64,000 nucleotides of DNA, from NCBI GenBank assembly GCA_019155205.2, contig JAHNZQ020000181.1, positions 1,810,662 to 1,874,661 of the forward strand. Direction: 5' to 3'. The notes under the pieces are model-generated. The model saw nothing but the letters and a program-made list of their open reading frames with translations, was not told where the DNA came from and ran no database searches. Source of the DNA: Gracilaria vermiculophylla. Its lineage: Eukaryota; Rhodophyta; Florideophyceae; Gracilariales; Gracilariaceae. The translations under genes were made by a program, and so were the position numbers. Positions 63,601-64,000 of this stretch are shown in pieces; the first letter of the stretch is position 1; the number at the start of each line of letters is the position of its first letter.

Positions 63601-64000
63601 TTCCAGAGTTGAAGGTATCCGTTCGTGTTGACGGCCCAACCAAAGTTGTGACCTTTTCGGATCAACACGCGTCTGGAGATGCACAAAATAATGCGGGAGA
63701 CCGAGAGCCACAACACTTGAGTAAAGGAGGGCAACGTTCCTCTCAAGCGGTTCTCAGCGAAAAGGCTGCCGGGACGAACCTTGACATCGAACTGTTTGTG
63801 AAAGCAATTGGAATATCTTTCGTTGAATCAACACCTACTGAACTCGCGTACTTGTCTATATCAGGGGTACATTTTAGACTAGATCGATTTGATGGCCAGC
63901 AACTTGTGATATGTGACATCCAAGACATTCAACTTGACAATCAACTCGAGCAATGTACTTGGCCAGTAGTTCTTTGGTCACCACCGCCACCTGAAGCCAG
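54678..64000 (+). CDS. VPS13: VPS13-family lipid-transfer protein (runs off right edge)
   Basis: Bridge-like protein moving phospholipids between membranes at contact sites. ATG 54678 opens a single frame of 3,107 codons with no stop or intron to the edge. The N-terminus MLEGIVSDGLVRLLGSYVDG, LRLGVWRGDLELKNLRLR and GYIGLLRLEVPWKRLRSAPV is the chorein domain. It is followed by NIQIDVENVIVQYED and PRVQMDLHFPDVKIALDDFQ, where repeating beta segments build the lipid groove. An acidic low-complexity linker lies near residues 480-560. Near residues 2,450-2,900 the adaptor-binding (VAB) region shows repeated beta units with KVFLKGCPPGRVADKYVCFS, PYRIVNLCVNRSIAFRQSGV and WDDPQAPIKRRSLVVEV. The C-terminal ATG2-C/PH parts lie beyond the window. 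Its size fits typical 3,000-4,000-residue VPS13. Confidence 0.95.
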   Translation, partial: MLEGIVSDGLVRLLGSYVDGLNRESIRLGVWRGDLELKNLRLRPDALAVLFETLGLDLPVTVTAGYIGLLRLEVPWKRLRSAPVRIFMHDVTVVASPVSDGDQSALELRDKRLKAARLATDEALRDAKFSVRSMTINRAKKANTAQGESVSDPYASDQPATQQTGNRITRWGWRFTSKFVTKIVDNIQIDVENVIVQYEDASSVRDRPYTATLAFDSLRACSTNSRWIPVFIESPDSPVVHKVVYMKGLVLNWAPGNAINDLKSWILDKEAYGAKKDWLNFVKSASRHAIRPMDGELRIALTKSSALASALAGTDEHLKELRHVPRVQMDLHFPDVKIALDDFQYHTLLSTVMYLSDIDRKVRPKSARGRWFWALERLLPRFKERREAALRFNAEGMRKFRESREEYCRVRNAVVNARRDGVPESIEDAERLHDLEGSLPYGDIVLFRNIADSELYASLEKTTQQTATTSRFWSFFSRRSQVVDKSATEKTEETQSVQNSFKKNETTENEENQPDIQNAEAPPASDSIGQEEEDVEATLSASNSGTGDHPDQSTSSGLSCQDFNGGEIVIPNFRMGFLLESGCIQLKHGGFPTDPVPFSNLEFRELRLGIETRPGAGLLLEALLGNFEVVDLEKKMRIMYPRVPWAGNVIKSECERRVNDQSVTDPIISMEAVPKASSTETIEPEIGDETTPLDSNGSLCAVLHSYPNEIADAIFAIRGEYGLGMNLNIPESHGYSNGLQYSSALPMRASGSYSFNNESNSERPLSNTEAFHVPQTPLKYIAALRLNQEEVLDGDWAQGSTRMAMDLAIGGMEVLLDGPQGAFISSTLFWHPREKMPSIMQFLAKSAAPRLASLRMDIQKAILERSVPMRMDILIRGPRFVMPAPKAANVSLVLDLGTFAMETSTGPSEDVIVNYSGRSNVLEKDSPRNEPVSIRYTDYRMACTDLGLYIMPRTGIKGSERIITPFSVHLLLQVMHNSSFVDAITASLGPLNAAKVRLQGELPSLKISVSHGGFRNILKVARGWGRDSETSLPASGIEPNRATHSLTIPSELEDIRQSQHPQYQNVTGNENKSGLISFSMNLGFEELQLELRDAMASRIVTISSSGTNVSLVKRADVDNFEFRVHTFTVLDGSRGATAPFRRIAYAGGDDVDYRVMKETDDSQEDGLNSSEGQAFISLSYRGDVARHEQSLAIRILSLNLVCVRETYFALADFFYLSDAQAQNFGLDELPEDYKQAAAASEISAVTTVLDEAPEAFEEETDENEYSDPFAALGMTTSEAARAFRDQAGRGMEISKQAFADRGQLSVNAELDGLVVTLVTAEGAIACFDVSHCKADLTQYANGAIEASGELGGFGVRDLTSAFDVYSETIRYSRSCATSISEAPSSSDGWSLRVPDSKKDDIWLEARLRNIRIVYLHRFIVILKKYFDVLRASLKPVLEMKGGIAEVFDEEIGEDFPVTPNSEGRIRVRILTEDVDLVMPRHSQSPYEALRFLVSHSSITNDSPSAPGYHIGFEMKAEGVNAHVLYQPPAEGEGRALTEGGTEPVLKQITPNCPIVDLLPFSEDIWIVAKLDTWRRRRVPEVILNAEGIPVLKDGQEEREYDPGKWLPSIRVRVSAPNGISARLCEAEYSILYFTFTENIIERPDIEFTDIVRGLKTPILPTRKPVQPIMFSSNRMPPNYQILFEVPLIQSVIMSGADGRDDSSRLIRTELRDLVGSFEYGVDYRMTIDVSANMHSLKDARPYSDTNGMTLIMPTCETQQSHQMSPQGRSCSGKESTSDMARSLALTWDRPFGFRANVMVVASDLRIIVEPELFRDLGALTAPGFPFLKSSAPPPLLRFNGRLLIVTVSRPEIWLMASQYPGDGRSLVIRGDVIAKVLWAPVTGRNTVEVAARDVRINLSSLGPLMNTPLERSNSHLLASIPSTFERKETETPMLYSCDVSTKFEGRGYDPPQNPGDEPSKAPGSSLSVNAESFLVRIDVNDASLILAVGSRLVRLKPSPLSERPEQPGRFDQWIDRGDEDDAKLSVDFALPHCRLMFTDETLGRYVPIMEARLRNGILKSNVPWLTNAAFEFALDLFNEEKGWWEPGIESFPIVFASSKGRSGSLAIHVRAERNIDVNVTPNTVSGAARVSKALKSAIEELRARLKLEDENPQAVKSHFSRPPVHSGQSSNSGSKRPSVAAFCVRNETGRAIQMWLPYDSKRRALRGNGGEIEVDTPSEDILWTASGAIGGLSHDPSINRQLSMSCILSLSGYEALTLSTEHTGIRLVKLIPDARDMATPATGPRSLPSVLTLIWAVTMRDGVPCGCIRSAVRIVNRTKRLLEVNIGGMRKSRSDGNNVALSLLRGEQELPRDCHRRIKPGEAWAIPIYAIHRMIRIRPYLLHAFENETSTTDGKLDDVQIENSSLRYEFLWSDALNNLASLYEIASKMSSIEGLAELSVDSSAASTSSSPVLKCEGAGSRKVFCLSVYPIMDAAVVDYSRAKNGILGAIDVQLCTPLVIENLLPRSVFLKFAIPGDSQRIGAHQIIDGKHIDPLAEAHIHGAGSAQSSLAVAVGMDNSLDRKTRLMSKNVPMLPSRQTGDFHPNFLSLKAISTGIGRYMPFKVMLEHDQNTYSKRVRLYCKYWIRNRSDTDLFFRDREHIRGRSVSNPKVFLKGCPPGRVADKYVCFSGNWIAFQRADATEDIWVPMSTEIAEVDKPTPINLEGLSLVVDVRPAVGKFHRTLVVTIRNSLWLQNGTGTMLQWCQPEALNPHGIALASKVHAVAAGDHMAVHWDFRSQKKSLCFRRANEDCSSDWMWSRPVFVEGVQGEFPTKMYRPKRHEQYIARVVISKLGNGVSAIVVNREDRTMPPYRIVNLCVNRSIAFRQSGVNETRPWLVRPGRSTRYAWDDPQAPIKRRSLVVEVIEPAKMESDRLGSRSGSQQPLRRQNMGTDEDGEANHHVLERKKTREIRYPKFNLNIDMIRAEVPLTKGRKIVPELKVSVRVDGPTKVVTFSDQHASGDAQNNAGDREPQHLSKGGQRSSQAVLSEKAAGTNLDIELFVKAIGISFVESTPTELAYLSISGVHFRLDRFDGQQLVICDIQDIQLDNQLEQCTWPVVLWSPPPPEA

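Noticed and set aside
1..64000. CRISPR arrays, prophage, bacterial operons, transposons
   Set aside because: Gene content, introns and transit peptides are nuclear eukaryotic; no direct-repeat arrays or transposase frames were seen apart from the PiggyBac-like Cys/His tail on the amidase.

Overview
This window looks like nuclear DNA from a photosynthetic eukaryote, most likely an intron-poor red alga. About 27 protein genes are supported. They are monocistronic, alternate between strands, and usually have one exon. The eight introns I could place are all GT...AG, 65-430 nt long, and lie near the 5' end of their gene. Plastid-type proteins begin with short basic/hydroxylated transit peptides that carry a Phe near the N-terminus (MAFV, MYAFV, MSTAFV) and no ER signal in front. 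That pattern, and a nuclear gene for the photosystem II subunit PsbM, point to a primary red plastid rather than a green or secondary one. The species is not identified. Starts below are ATG codons chosen by homology and frame; many frames stay open upstream without an ATG.

Layout. 0-10 kb: DNA topoisomerase II (5' part, minus strand), eIF5A, a basic protein with a mitochondrial-like N-terminus, mitoribosomal protein mS33, a divergent SNF7/ESCRT-III-like protein and a START-like protein. 10-23 kb: a stand-alone, active-site-degenerate ClpB-type AAA+ domain, BAF60/SWP73 (SWI/SNF), RNA polymerase II RPB2, an N-carbamoylputrescine amidase with an unusual Cys/His tail, a YEATS protein, a Nup43-like WD40 protein and a BPA1-like RRM protein. 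23-35 kb: a GT61 glycosyltransferase, a 2.4 kb gene-poor stretch, a DUF726/TMCO4 hydrolase, bifunctional dehydroquinate dehydratase/shikimate dehydrogenase and an F-box protein. 35-46 kb: alanyl-tRNA synthetase, a SpoU-type rRNA methyltransferase, a 2 kb gene-poor stretch, uroporphyrinogen-III synthase and a Ser-rich unknown protein. 46-51 kb is a photosynthesis-flavoured patch: an unidentified 88-aa plastid membrane protein head-to-head with nuclear PsbM, then a P-loop kinase head-to-head with an HCF107/MBB1-like HAT/TPR protein. 51-64 kb: V-ATPase subunit a, head-to-head with VPS13, which runs off the right edge as one open frame of more than 3,100 codons.

How the genes relate. Most are unlinked housekeeping genes, and no operon-like or defence cluster is visible. 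Head-to-head pairs sharing 390-970 bp are frequent (topo II/eIF5A, BAF60/RPB2, YEATS/Nup43, DUF726/DHQ-SDH, 88-aa protein/PsbM, kinase/HAT-TPR, V-ATPase a/VPS13). The most unusual items are the nuclear PsbM with its divergently transcribed partner, the amidase with a PiggyBac-like Cys/His tail and basic stretch, and the ClpB NBD1 domain that has lost key ATPase residues.
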